64,000 bases of DNA from Mytilisepta virgata (Eukaryota > Mollusca > Bivalvia > Mytilida > Mytilidae). The position numbers and the translations under genes are program-made. Each line of letters begins with the position of its first letter. The first letter of the stretch is position 1. The notes beneath the pieces were generated by a model. It had not been told where the DNA came from. It searched no databases and worked only from the letters and a program-made list of their open reading frames with translations. This document shows, in pieces, positions 45,076 to 57,800 of this stretch. The stretch lies in the NCBI GenBank assembly GCA_028015205.1, contig CM051516.1, forward strand, positions 58,284,230-58,348,229, read 5' to 3'.

Positions 45076-48000
45076 AATGAGATTTTTTGCTATACAAATT
45101 ACAAGTTTTTTTCTTGTATTATGTATGCAAAACTATACACGACTTTTGAATTTATATATTATAAGGCAAAACAATACAAATCTGCTACACTGTTACATTT
45201 TGACATCCATTAGTATAATGTCTTTCCTGATATTTTCTAGTTCGTATTCCTCAATACAATTTTTATTAACATACTTCTGTAGATTAACAAATCTTTACAT
45301 TTTCATATTATGGCGGAAAAACTTTAATTTTATTTATCCCTCAAAACAAATGTCTTATTAGGTTGTCTTGTTTGACAATTTACATTCGATGACAACTATA
45401 CAATTTTGGAAACATATAATAAAAATTTAGTTATGTAGTGTTTAATTTCATATGCTGGATAAAAATCTTTGTAAGAAAATATCTAGCAGAGAGTGAGATT
45501 TTTCTGTATGATGAAGGTCCCAAGGATAACAAACTGCAAATAAACAGCAAAAAAAGTCACTGTTGCTCTCCTAAAACTTTTGTCATGTGGATGTGTGGAT
45601 TTTGTGTTTCAAACTGATCCACAAAATTATTTTCTCCTCCCAACAAAAAAAAACATTATTACATAAACTTCAACAGGAAAGTCACTTATTAAGAACATGA
45701 ATATAAAATAACCAACAAATAAGACTATAAGTTTATTATTCTCATGGTAGTATCACAAAAGATTTGTCAGAAAAATGTCACACATCCTTAGATAATCATA
45801 AATACAAAAGTGAACCAAACATCTGATTAATATTACTAATGACAGAGTTTAAACAATACAACAGATAATAAATAATTGTATAACAAAAAATTTAATTTGA
45901 AAAATTTAAAAAGAAATTTTTTTTTGTTCATAAATATTTTGGAAATGTTAAAATAATAGATGATTCCAAAGTTTTTAAAAAAAAAAAAAAATTATCAATA
46001 AACACCCATTGGATCAACAAAACATTGGAGCCTAACAGTAGTTCTAATATGTAAATAAAAAATCTGTAAGAAGGAAATTAAAGAGAAATTAAGACAGCTT
46101 TGTGTACTTTGTACATATACATTACTTTAACAAGGAGATGACAAAACATTTCACATTACTACGACACACCTAAAGAACAGATTTTTATGATGATGCTTAA
46201 AATAAAATTCATCTGATGGTTGTGAAATTTTCAAGTACATGATATAAGTTCCATTGAATGATATAGAACACCATGTATATTTTATATAAAAGTATACTTG
46301 GTGTTACTTTGCCCATCACAAACCTTATAATATATTCTACAAATTATGTATGCCCAGACTTTTCTAAAAATGCTTCCAGTTAAACAAATCTGATTCTAAA
46401 AGAGTTATTTCCCTTTGCATTGAATATACACACATTTTTCAACTTCATTCATGTATTTAAATTTAAAACAAGTACGTATGCTGGAGGCAAAAGTCCTAGA
46501 TGTTTATAAATTTCTGAAATACATAAACAAAACACGAGTTCAAATTTAAAAGTAATGAAAGTTGCTTACCACTGACCCCTTACTGCAACCAACCAGTACA
46601 GCTTATAGTAGAAAGAAATAAAACCATTGAAACTAAAGTTTAAAATAATGGGGGGGGGGGGGGGGGAGCTTAATATCCAGAAAAGGTATGCTTGAATTAC
46701 ATAAAATGTTCATTTTGGAATCATCTTTGAAGAAAGTACTGTTTATTCTTAATTGGAAAACCTACAATAAGTTATACCAGTATGAACAGCTAAAGAAAAA
46801 ATATACATTTCGCAGCATTGCACTCTTAACAAACTTTTATAATGAAGCACATCTCCTAGTTGAGGCTACAGTAAAAATTAGTGTACTGTAAAGCTTGAAT
46901 ATCTACATATTCTGTGTATAAATCAACAATTATATCTAATGCTGCACCAGATAGACAAATATTTCTGCAAGCATTTCTTTAACAAACCAATGCAAAAATA
47001 ATAGCATGTAGGATTTTTGTCAATGAAACAACATCCATCTATCCATCCATTTTTTGTTAAAACTACTTAGAATTTTTCATGGCATCAAAAACTTGTTTTA
47101 ACTAATAATGCTATTACAAACATGGAAATATTCATAATCTCCAGCTTAACAAAAAAAATACAAACATAAAGTAGTCATGATAATATTCTGTATGATTCCG
47201 ACAGTCCTTAAACGCAAGGTCTTAACGTAACAAATATAAATTGAGGATATTTAATGTTAATGTACAAAAAGATCATTTGAATTATTCATGGAAAAAACTT
47301 GGGATTTTTATACACTTCAAGATTGGAATAACTTCGAATGTAGACAATCAAGCACATTCTTACAATATCAGAAAACCTATTATTAACCCTCAATGATACC
47401 AAAATTTTGGAAAGTAAAAAATTATCACATAAACACTGTCTATAGATGGTTTCCAAAATCTAGGCAAGATCAACTTTTCCTGAAGGAATTGAAACCTTAT
47501 GTAGTAAAGAACAGAATCATCAAAAAATATATAGAGAACAAGTTATAAAAACGTTTTGCTAAAATCAATTGTCAGACAAGTTACAAATTTATCATCATGC
47601 ACAGACAACACATGATGACAAAGTGTACTTGTAGTCTCACACAGAAAAGTTTACATATCTTTTGGGTTGAAAATGTAGTGATGAACATGGTAAGTTATGT
47701 CATTGTATGAACTAGTTCCTGAACACTTTACTTACAATTGTATTATTGAGAATTAAATGCTTCCTTTTGTAATTCTATTATAAGTGTAAAAGCACTGACA
47801 GAAGTAATTAATGCTAAAAATGTTTGTACGGTAAACATTTTTACACTCCTATAAAATTAAAATTTTTATTTTGTAATATTACCCTGATCCATTGTAGTGT
47901 CGAAGATGTTATCATGAAGAATATGTATAACAATAGATATATAATCTCATTCATCAGAACCACGAGATTGTAATAAATATGTCCCATTCCCATTAACATA

Positions 48001-48711
48001 ATGTAATTTTATCAATAGTGTATAAATTAGCAAACTTTAATTTGCATATCATATATAAAAAAACGTATAATAAAATAAATCTGAATCTCACATGAATGGT
48101 CAGAGCCTTTTAAAATGACTGCTTTTGTAACTGTGTCTTACTTCCTGATTTTTTGGCACAGCAAGACTGACAGTGCCTGGAAAGGAATGGTGAAGACCTG
48201 ACTTTGACAATTGTGTCAAAAGAGTGGAAATGATAATTTGACAGCCATTTTACTATACATAATAAAATAACCACAATACATAAATCCAGACTTCTAAAAG
48301 CGGAATTCTGCTCTAAAGCAGTAGAAAATCAGATCTGATGGTGATTAAATTCAATTCCTCAAGTAATATTTATACCATGTCTACCAGCTATTTAAATTGT
48401 TTTCCAAATGGCAGACCAGTCTAAGAATAGGGTCTGAAAAATAACTTTATGCATACATGTATTTAGCAAGGGTTGACAAGTTTTGCTTTTTTCCCTAACT
48501 TTCTTCCACATGAAAGCTTGCATTACTTTAAGATTTCTGACACATTTGTATCATATTGTACTTTTATCATGTGGTTGTAACAAAATATCCGTTGACAATT
48601 TTTTCCTGCAATTAATGCCAACATTAGGAATCGGATAAAAATTTCCACAGAAAACAAAATTATACCATAACATGAAAGTATATACATGTAACAAAATAAG
48701 GTAAAATGTTA
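45076..48711. other. intergenic or TSG101 3' UTR
   Basis: No repeat family or gene recognised. A 17-G run is at 46650-46666. Possible TSG101 poly(A) signals on the minus strand are ATTAAA at 48036-48041 and AATAAA at 47865-47870. Neither is proven. Confidence 0.5.
46650..46666 (+). repeat. 17-G homopolymer
   Basis: Seventeen consecutive G, capable of G-quadruplex formation. A 13-G run is at 29080-29092. Confidence 0.95.
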
Positions 48712-48801
48712 TCAGGCTAAAGGAGGAAGACCAGCTTTCTCTCGGCATTTCTGGATTAATGCTCGTAACATAAATTGTCTCCTTGATAGCTCTCGTACTT
48801 G
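48712..48801 (-). CDS. TSG101: TSG101 exon 11 (last)
   Basis: Residues 399-427: QVRELSRRQFMLRALIQKCR, then EKAGLPPLA and TGA. It matches the human C-terminus (VRLLSRKQFQLRALMQKARK, then TAGL). End of the steadiness box. Acceptor TTTACAG. Confidence 0.97.
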   Translation of the reverse strand, partial: QVRELSRRQFMLRALIQKCREKAGLPPLA

Positions 48802-51800
48802 CTGTAAAATATGGAAAAAATGCATTATAATAATTTTTATTTATAGGATAGATATTTGTTCATTAATGTTCGATAACTCAGCTTCTATTTATCATGAAGT
48901 ATAAGCCCTAATTATTTCAATCTTCAAAAAATTAATTCTGTTAAAAACTTCAAATTGAAACTAAGACTGCCAGCCGTACATAAGATTTTATGTATAAATT
49001 TCTTGAAAATACTATCAAATACATTACTGAGAGTTTAGATAGGAATATTAAATTTTTTCCAAACAGAAAATATGGCTGTTCACAACAAAGAATCACAGAT
49101 AAAAAGACAGTTCAAGCATTTATATATTGGTGATTTTTTTAGCTGCAGAGAAACCTTCAAATAAAGTATTTGACAAAATGTACTTTTAGTAGTTATATAA
49201 AAAACTTACCAAACCATAATACTTAATATCCTCAAAACAACAAATTCTCAGTTGATCCTGAATGAAATTCACTGAGCCCACAGTAATCAACTTTTTCACT
49301 GTATAAGACTTTAAACGAGATAAATTGTATGCACAGACCACAATAACATACCTTTAAAAATATATCAGATTCTATGACATTTTTCCTCAGAGCTTCACCT
49401 AAATAATATATAGCATCTTCTATAGCTTGTTCTTCTGCAAATGAATTCAGTAACCTACAAAAAAAATTATCCAATATAGATGTGTTGATTCTGCCCAATA
49501 TAACTATAAAAACCAAATATTCACAAAGTTTTTGAAATCTGGTGTCATGAACTTCATGATGGTACTGAAAGGGATATATCAACATTATTATGTTTATTGT
49601 GTGAGTAGACTTAAACAGTAAACTATCAAGTAGAATTTCAAAGGGAAATATTACATAACAGTAATAAAGGTGGTTAATTTCATTTTCTTCAAATTCAAAT
49701 TCACGCAACGTGATATAATTATATTTTCAGGGATGACTTTTCCACCAAACAATATGTGGAGATGCTGCACTGGAAGACATTTTGCTATATAACAAAGAAA
49801 CCATAATAGACAGATCCAAACTGCAAACTAGAGGCTCACCTGAGCCTGTATTGCTCACCTGGTTTCATGTGAAAATGTAAGGACTGTAGTATCCACATAG
49901 CCATTAAAGAAACGCAAAATGTCAAAGTGACCTCGACATTTGACCTTTGACCTTAAAAAGGTTTGATCATTTGCATCTGTCCTATGAGATTCCTGTGAAC
50001 ATCGGTTACAATTTGCCCATAAGCTCCTGAGCAAATGACAAGAAAATCTTTTTGAATATGCTTTCCATGGAAACTTGGATGAACCTCAACCAAAAGTGGA
50101 TCATTTCTAGAGGGTATTGCTGTCATCAATCCTGCAAAGTTTCAAAACATTTCATAATGTAGTTTCAGAGGAGATAATCTGTGAAAATTAGCAATATAAA
50201 TCAAAGATGGCCTCTGGTGGCCGTTTTGTTCATCCAAATGGAACCAAAGGCGGATCATTTGTATAATTCCAATCAATTTAATACATGTAAAGCAGTTAAG
50301 TCAATAATATCATAAGGGCAAATTTTACTAAATACTTACTGTCTGTATAAAGGTGTGGTTGTTATAACAGCCTCATCTATATTTAGTTTGTCTTGGTTCT
50401 GTACTTTCTGAAGGGCTTCTTTTATTTCTTTGTCTTTTTCTTTCAATAATCTTATGTTACTCTCTATTTCATCCTGTTTAAAGAAATTCGTTATTCATTA
50501 TAATTACTATTCGTTCTTTTATTTCTTTGTCTTTTTCTTTCAATAATCTTATGTTACTCTCTATTTCATCCTGTTTAAAGAAATTCGTTACTCATTATAA
50601 TTACTATTCGTTGACAAAATTCTTATTTCTTTTTATGGTAAATTGCTCCATTTTACCTAGACACAAATTATGTCATTCAACATTGTGACATAAAAAATTT
50701 GCAGGAAATCAATCGAACTGATAATTTGTATATTGCAAAAACTAAATACTCCTCACATTTTTGTCCAGTGAAAAACATGTACATGTAGTGCATCTATCTA
50801 GCCTAAAACATTTAAGTGACCTTACCATTTAGTACATAATATGTAAAAATCTATACATTTGACTGGACAATGAGCATTCACTATTTTTGAACAGTCTTTT
50901 GTTTTATATCTTGACTATGGGAACACTATACCTAATGATGGGACTATAATTATTTTCCCAGGATTTACAGGATTTTTTGTAAAAAAAAAAATTTAGTTTT
51001 GATTATTCCCTTTGATAGAGGGCATAACAATAAGTTATTGTTTGCTACAAATCAGCTGAGCTGTTGAGGACAAGGTTTGGCAAGATTTGTGATTATGATT
51101 TCAAAATGCTAATTTACATTTGTTAATAATAATTACATGTCAAAATGAAAGCATTTCTTTATTTTGTTAAGACAGCTATACTATAAACCATTATACCTAT
51201 CTACTAAAATGTATTACCGGGTATGGATTTCTCCCTCAGGAACAGTTCTCCTATAATGTAGTCTGGTGAAGTAAAGTGACCTCACCTCACAGGCACTATA
51301 CCTCACCAGAAAACACTAAACAAAAACGGTTCCTTCAGGAGAAGCCCATAATAGATTAATATTTAGCATTGACATAGGTTGTTTTGGCAACCTGATACAA
51401 CCAGGAGTGAACTTGCCATTATCAGACCTGTGGGGCCAAAAATCCATATTAAGGGTAAAGACTCCACGTTATGGCAAAAAATCAACATCAGTATTGTGAC
51501 ATGTCTCAAATCCATGGAAAGCTGTTTCAATATCCATACATAAAATAATGGAAATGTTTTCAATGATGTAGAATAGGAAGGAATACTCCTTATCAAATGA
51601 CATATTGCTTCTTTTCCATACATGTTCCAATGTTGGTCAGGATATATTATCAATAATTTAGAGATAAGTGAAAAAACAATGACCAAAAAACTCTGAAATT
51701 TCAATCAGACCTAGGCAATTTAAATTTTCCTACACAATATACTGTCTTCATACAATGTCCACTAACCTTTTCTTGTTCCAGATCTTTATACATTGATTCC

Positions 51801-54800
51801 AGTTTGCCTTTTCCTGCGTTAAGATCAGACTGGGTTTTGTACAAAACATTCATTTCTGCCTACAATTTTTAACATAATCATCAGGTAAGACTGCAAAATC
51901 TACATACATGTGACAGACTGCCCAAGGCTGATCGGGAGATCTTAAAATTTTGATCAGGAGTTTGGATCTCAAAACTGGAGGATTTTTATCGACATTTTTT
52001 TTATAGATATTCTTGCAAGAAAATAACAAAATCCAGATATTTATCATAGAAACAAACAGTTTTCAGTCAATCACAAAGATTGATAAGAAAGAAAAAATAG
52101 AATTCATGTTACTGTAAATTCAGAAATTATTGTGTGCATTTATTATTGCGATTTTGTCATTTTAGACCAAAATGCGATTTTTTATGATATTGAGAAAAAT
52201 CCCGCTTCATTCATATAAAAAAATTTCAAAATGTGAGTTTAAATTATTGAGATTACAACCCTGTTGCATTTTTCGCAATAATAAAAACGTCTTAATTTAC
52301 AGTATATATTGAATGTAATAATTACTTGAGCTTGTTCAAATATTTCTCTGAGCCTCCTCTTCATTTTATCCTCAACCGCTGATAGAAGTGACATTCTCAG
52401 GTGTTCTTCAGTTACTGTATTGGTGCTACCTGGTCGATTTGCTGAACCAACAGCTATAACAAAATATTTTTTACATCATTATATATGTATTCATTTTTTA
52501 GTATGGTAGGTTTTATAAAATTTGAAAACAATTCTGCAGCTTTCAGCTGTTACAAGGTGAGCAAGATCTGGTTCCTTAAGCCTAATGGTTGATAAATGTG
52601 AAAAAAATGTAAGAATATGGGGTAGGCATCAATGAGCTAACATTCCAACAGATTTAACACATGAAAAAATAGATGGTTGTTCCTTTTAACATATTTTTAG
52701 AATCAAACAGTTCTCACAAAAAGCTCTCACAGTATTCACATACCAACAACCAAAAGCAGATCAAAAACAATTGCATTGCAAATTTTGTAATACTGGTGCA
52801 GTATCTAAAAATTTTTTTCTCAAATGAAACCATAATTCTAAATGCTGCATCTTCTCTCAATAAAATGTCAGAAATCATCTCGTCTATTTTTCATCAACAA
52901 ACCTGTTTCATTCTGTACCCCAGGATAGCCAGGATAGCCTGAGTTAGTACTGGCAGCTGGATAGCCTGGGGTACTAGCTGGATATGCAGGTGGTTGATTA
53001 GGATAGCCTGAAAATCCTGTGTTACCATATCCTGACTGGTTAGGATAGTTTGGATAGCCTTGGAATCCAGACCCAGCCTGGGGATAGCTTGAACTTGTGT
53101 TTGGATATCCTGATGAATATGGTGTTGGCATTGGAAATCCACCTGTTGAAATAAATAAAAAATTCTCATTAGATATTGACAACAACACAACCTCTAAATA
53201 TAATCAAGTAATGGTTACAAAATTTTCAATGATTGACATAAATTTGTTGAAAACATTTTTTTTAATTTTACACAGATAATAAACATTATATATATAAATC
53301 TTTTAATAACCCAAATATAAACCTTAAATAGTTAACTGCTTCTAAGGACTTTTTTCAACAATAAATGTTCATTTTAATGTAAGATGGTAGTAGAAGAATG
53401 AAAAAATTAATGTTGTAAAGCACTCACTTCTTGTTCCTAAAAATGCCATTCACATCTTTATGTATTAATTTGTAAATCTATGAAACTTTTATCAAAGCTT
53501 CAGCTTTTCAAGGTTTAGGATCCCAAAAATAGCACTGGTTTACTGAACTAGGCCTTCGGTATATCTGACTAGCTTTAAAACTAGAGAGTGCAATAACATC
53601 AAAGTATTAAGGAAGGATAGTCTATGGACTATGGAGGCATTCTGCTCTGTATTTAGGAAGGATAGCCTATGGACTATGGAGGCATTCTGCTCTGTATTTA
53701 GGAAGGATAGCCTATGGACTATGGAGGCATTCTGATCTGTATTTAGGAAGGATAGCCTATGGAGTATGGAGGCATTCTGCTCTGTATTTAGGAAGGATAG
53801 CCTATGGACTATGGAGGCATTCTGCTCTGTATTTAGGAAGGATAGCCTATGGACTATGGAGGCATTCTGCTCTGTATTTAGGAAGGATAGCCTATGGAGT
53901 ATGGAGGCATTCTGCTCTGTATTTAGGAAGGATAGCTTATGGACTATGGAGGCATTCTGCTCTGTATTTAGGAAGGACAGCCTATGGACTATGGAGGCAT
54001 TCTGCTCTGTATTTAGGAAGGATAGCCTATGGAGTATGGAGGCATTCTGCTCTGTATTTAGGAAGGATAGCCTATGGACTATGGAGGCATTCTGCTCTGT
54101 ATTTAGGAAGGATAGCCTATGGACTATGGAGGCATTCTGCACTGTATTTAGGAAGGATAGCCTATGGAGTATGGAGGCATTCTGCTCTGTATTTAGGAAG
54201 GATAGCTTATGGACTATGGAGGCATTCTGCTCTGTATTTAGGAAGGACAGCCTATGGACTATGGAGGCATTCTGCTCTGTATTTAGGAAAGATAGCCTAT
54301 GGACTATGGAGGCATTCTGCTCTATATTTAGGAAAGATAGCCTATGGAGTATGGAGGCATTCTGCTCTGAATTTAGGAAAGATAGCCTATGGACTATGGA
54401 GGCATTCTGCTTTGTATTTAGGAAGGATACCCTATGGACTATGGAGGCATTCTGCTCTGATTTTTGTGAAGTTTTAGCTATAAATACAAAACTTGTGCTG
54501 GATAGGGAGGCTGTAGACCTGGATATGGAGGGGGTCTTTTCTGAGTGTGTGAAGTTTTAGCTATACATACACTGTGCTGGATAGGAAGGCTAATGACCTG
54601 AATATGGAGGGGGTCTTCTCTGAGTGTGCAATGCTTTAGCTATACATACACTGTGCTGGATAGGGAGGCTAATGACCTGAATATGAAGGGGTCTTCTCTT
54701 GAGTGTGCGAAGTTTTAGCTACACATACACTGTGGTGGATAGGGAGGCTGTAGATCTGAATATGGAGGGAGTTTTCTCCAAGTGTGTGATGTTCTAGCTA

Positions 54801-57800
54801 CACATACGTACCTTGTGCTGGGTAGGGAGGTTGTGAACCTGCATATGGAGGAGGTCTATTCTGATTCTGTGCAGTTTTAGAGAAAACTGGTGGTTCCTCA
54901 CTAAACACTATAACTAGAATCTGTATCAGTCCTAGTAAATCTGACTGTGGCTAAAATAAATTACAATTCATCCATCCTTGAGTATTGTCAAAAGCAAATT
55001 TATATAAAAAGGTGATAACACAATTCATAGAACATTTCTGTAACACAGTAGTACTTCATACTTAAATGGTGGAGTCTTGAAGATGAAGCTTAAAAACACC
55101 TAATTTGGAACTATTGATACTAATAATGTGCACAATTTATACACAGAAGGTATTAAAATGGAGTCTTTGCTAAATCAAACACCCATCGCATCTAAAAATG
55201 TCTATTTTTGCCTATGTTTTGACCTTTCACTTGCCATGGAAACAACAGTAAAGGTTCAATGTACCTAATAATGCATTGTGTTAGAGATGGCTGATATCTA
55301 CATCCCTCCTTGCAAAGATGTAAAACTATCTTATGTGTTGTAGGTTCATGTATGGATGCCCTTGAAGGCCAAAAATAAATTCTTGGCATTTTGCAATCTT
55401 AAAGGTACTGAGAAATTCCCCCAAAAAATTAAATATTTCAAACATACTGACAAAAATAAACCTTGTTGTACAAAATGTACCTGTACAACACAATTTTCTT
55501 AACCAAGGAATTCTTCTTGGAAGCCCAAAAGGTAGTCCGCCTCTAAATCATGGTACATGCTTTGTTTCATTTGCTGACCCTATGGGTATTCTGTTAGACT
55601 GTGTGAATACAAACATCAATATTTTGGTAAAAAATGTCATTCTTTTTGTAGCTCGTATGTTTGACAAGCAATCACGACTAAGAAACTGTGTCCCGACATA
55701 ACAGGTGAATCACTGTGGGCATCCAAGTGGTCTACCTGGAAAGGGTTAAACTAAGACTTTATCACTTAAAACTTACATATCTCCAGTCTCGAAGATATGG
55801 TAAATCTACTTTTCCATTAGTGTCTACATTTGTCCCTGGTTTTATCTGCATTGTATTTGTAGGTTTTACATAAACAATGGGTGGGTTGTAAGGATGTGTA
55901 TCTAATATAAATATTCCAATAGGTATGTTGTATACACTTCCTGAAAAGATAAAGAAATAGTTGTTAAGAAAGAGGTATTATTCACTTTTCTTCCTCAATG
56001 GTTGAATACATTTTATCAATAAAAATTGACAGAGTTCATTAGTCTTTGAAATTTTAAACTTAAAGGGGAAATATTTCTTTTAAATTAGCTCTTACAGTTT
56101 CTTATTCTTATATATATATCTGGAAAAGATTTGACCTAATTAAAAGGTTTAAAGTTTCAATTTTTCAAGGACTTACTGGTATATTTATTTTACTTTTTAA
56201 GAATATTCATCCGAAATAATATTTGGAGTTATTGACTAACAATAGAATATCAGCCTAAATATGTAAAAACCTGTCAATACAATACAAAATGTCAAAGTAC
56301 GCCAATATGACACATACCCATCCAATATGCCGTATTGACTAGTCAATATGACATATTGGACTGGTTAGGCATGAAAGGATCATGTTGGACTGATTAGTCA
56401 ATAAAGGTATAATTGCGCAATGTTTTCCATACTGGCTTAGTTATTGGTCCTTGGCTAGCCATATTGGACTTCGGCTTCGCCTCAGTCCAATATGGCTATG
56501 GAAAACCTTACGCAATAATACTATATTATGAACATAATAATTATCAATAAATCATAAAATTTCTTGTATAACACAACAAGATGAAATAAAGGACAAAATG
56601 TTATGAATATTCAAGCGTTTATATTTTCAATTTGACAAAATCGTCCATTAGAGAAATAGTTGTTTACAGACATGAGGTAACAAGTTCTAAAATTACATTT
56701 TTTATTTCACTCCCAAGCAGAAATTTCCAATTCACACAAACTGATGAAAAGTGTTCCTATTACCTCTGTATGTGACTGGTATTGTTCCATCCAGATTGAC
56801 CAAATCTTTCTGTGAACCATCATTAAATACTACAAAATAGGTGGAAAAGTGTATATCTATACATATCCATGTAATGTTAGACTGATTAAAAACAACTGAG
56901 TAATGAAAGTATTTGTCTAATGTTAAATTAATAAATAATGAGGCAGTTTATTATACCTGAAAGTGCCTAAAGTTTACAAAATTTGTGAATGATAATTCAA
57001 ACTGAAATTAAAACTTGAGAATATTTCATGATAAAAATTTTTGATGCACAAGATTTGCATATTTTGATGATTGACGTGTCAGTTTTGCTGGGGCCTAACA
57101 TTTTTAAAGTCAAAACAAGAAACCCAAAATGTTGAAGAGCAAATTCAAATATCACAAGAGTGGACACACAAAAATGTTTCGCCTGTCGTATATTTCTAAT
57201 GAAAGTAAATGCTATCAGACATACATTATAAATTTTAAGCTGTAAATAATGAGATAAAATATAGCAGACCTATGCATACAGTATTAAAAAAACAGAGCAA
57301 AACACAAAAACTTAACTATAACCACTGAACCATGAAAATGAGGTCAAGGTCAGATGACAGATGTCAGTTGGACGTGCACACCTTACAATCCTTCCATACA
57401 CCAAATATAGTAGACCTATTGCATACAGTATACCCATGAAAATGAGGTCAAGGTCAGATGACACCTGCCAGTTGGACATGTACACCTTACAATCTTTCCA
57501 TACACCAAATATAGTAGACCTATTGCATACAGTATTCGAAAAACAGGCCAAAACACAAAAACTTAACTACCGGTATAACCATTGAATCATGAAAATGAGG
57601 TCAAGGTAAGATGACACCTGCCAGTTGGACATGTACACCTTACAATCCTTCCATACACCAAATATACTAGACCTATTGCTTATAGTATCTGAGATATGGA
57701 CTTGACCACCAAAACTTAACCTTGTTCACTGATCCTTGAAATGGGGTCGAGGTCAATTGAAAACTGTCTGACGGGGATGAGGACTTTGTAAGGTACGCAC

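Noticed and set aside
53611..54465. CRISPR-like array
   Set aside because: Repeats are contiguous with no spacers, in an animal intron.
53540..54560. Open frames on both strands with 15-residue repeats (MEAFCSVFRKDSLWT on plus, QNASIVHRLSFLNTE on minus)
   Set aside because: They are products of the 45-bp minisatellite in a TSG101 intron. Being open on both strands is expected of the period and is not evidence of coding.
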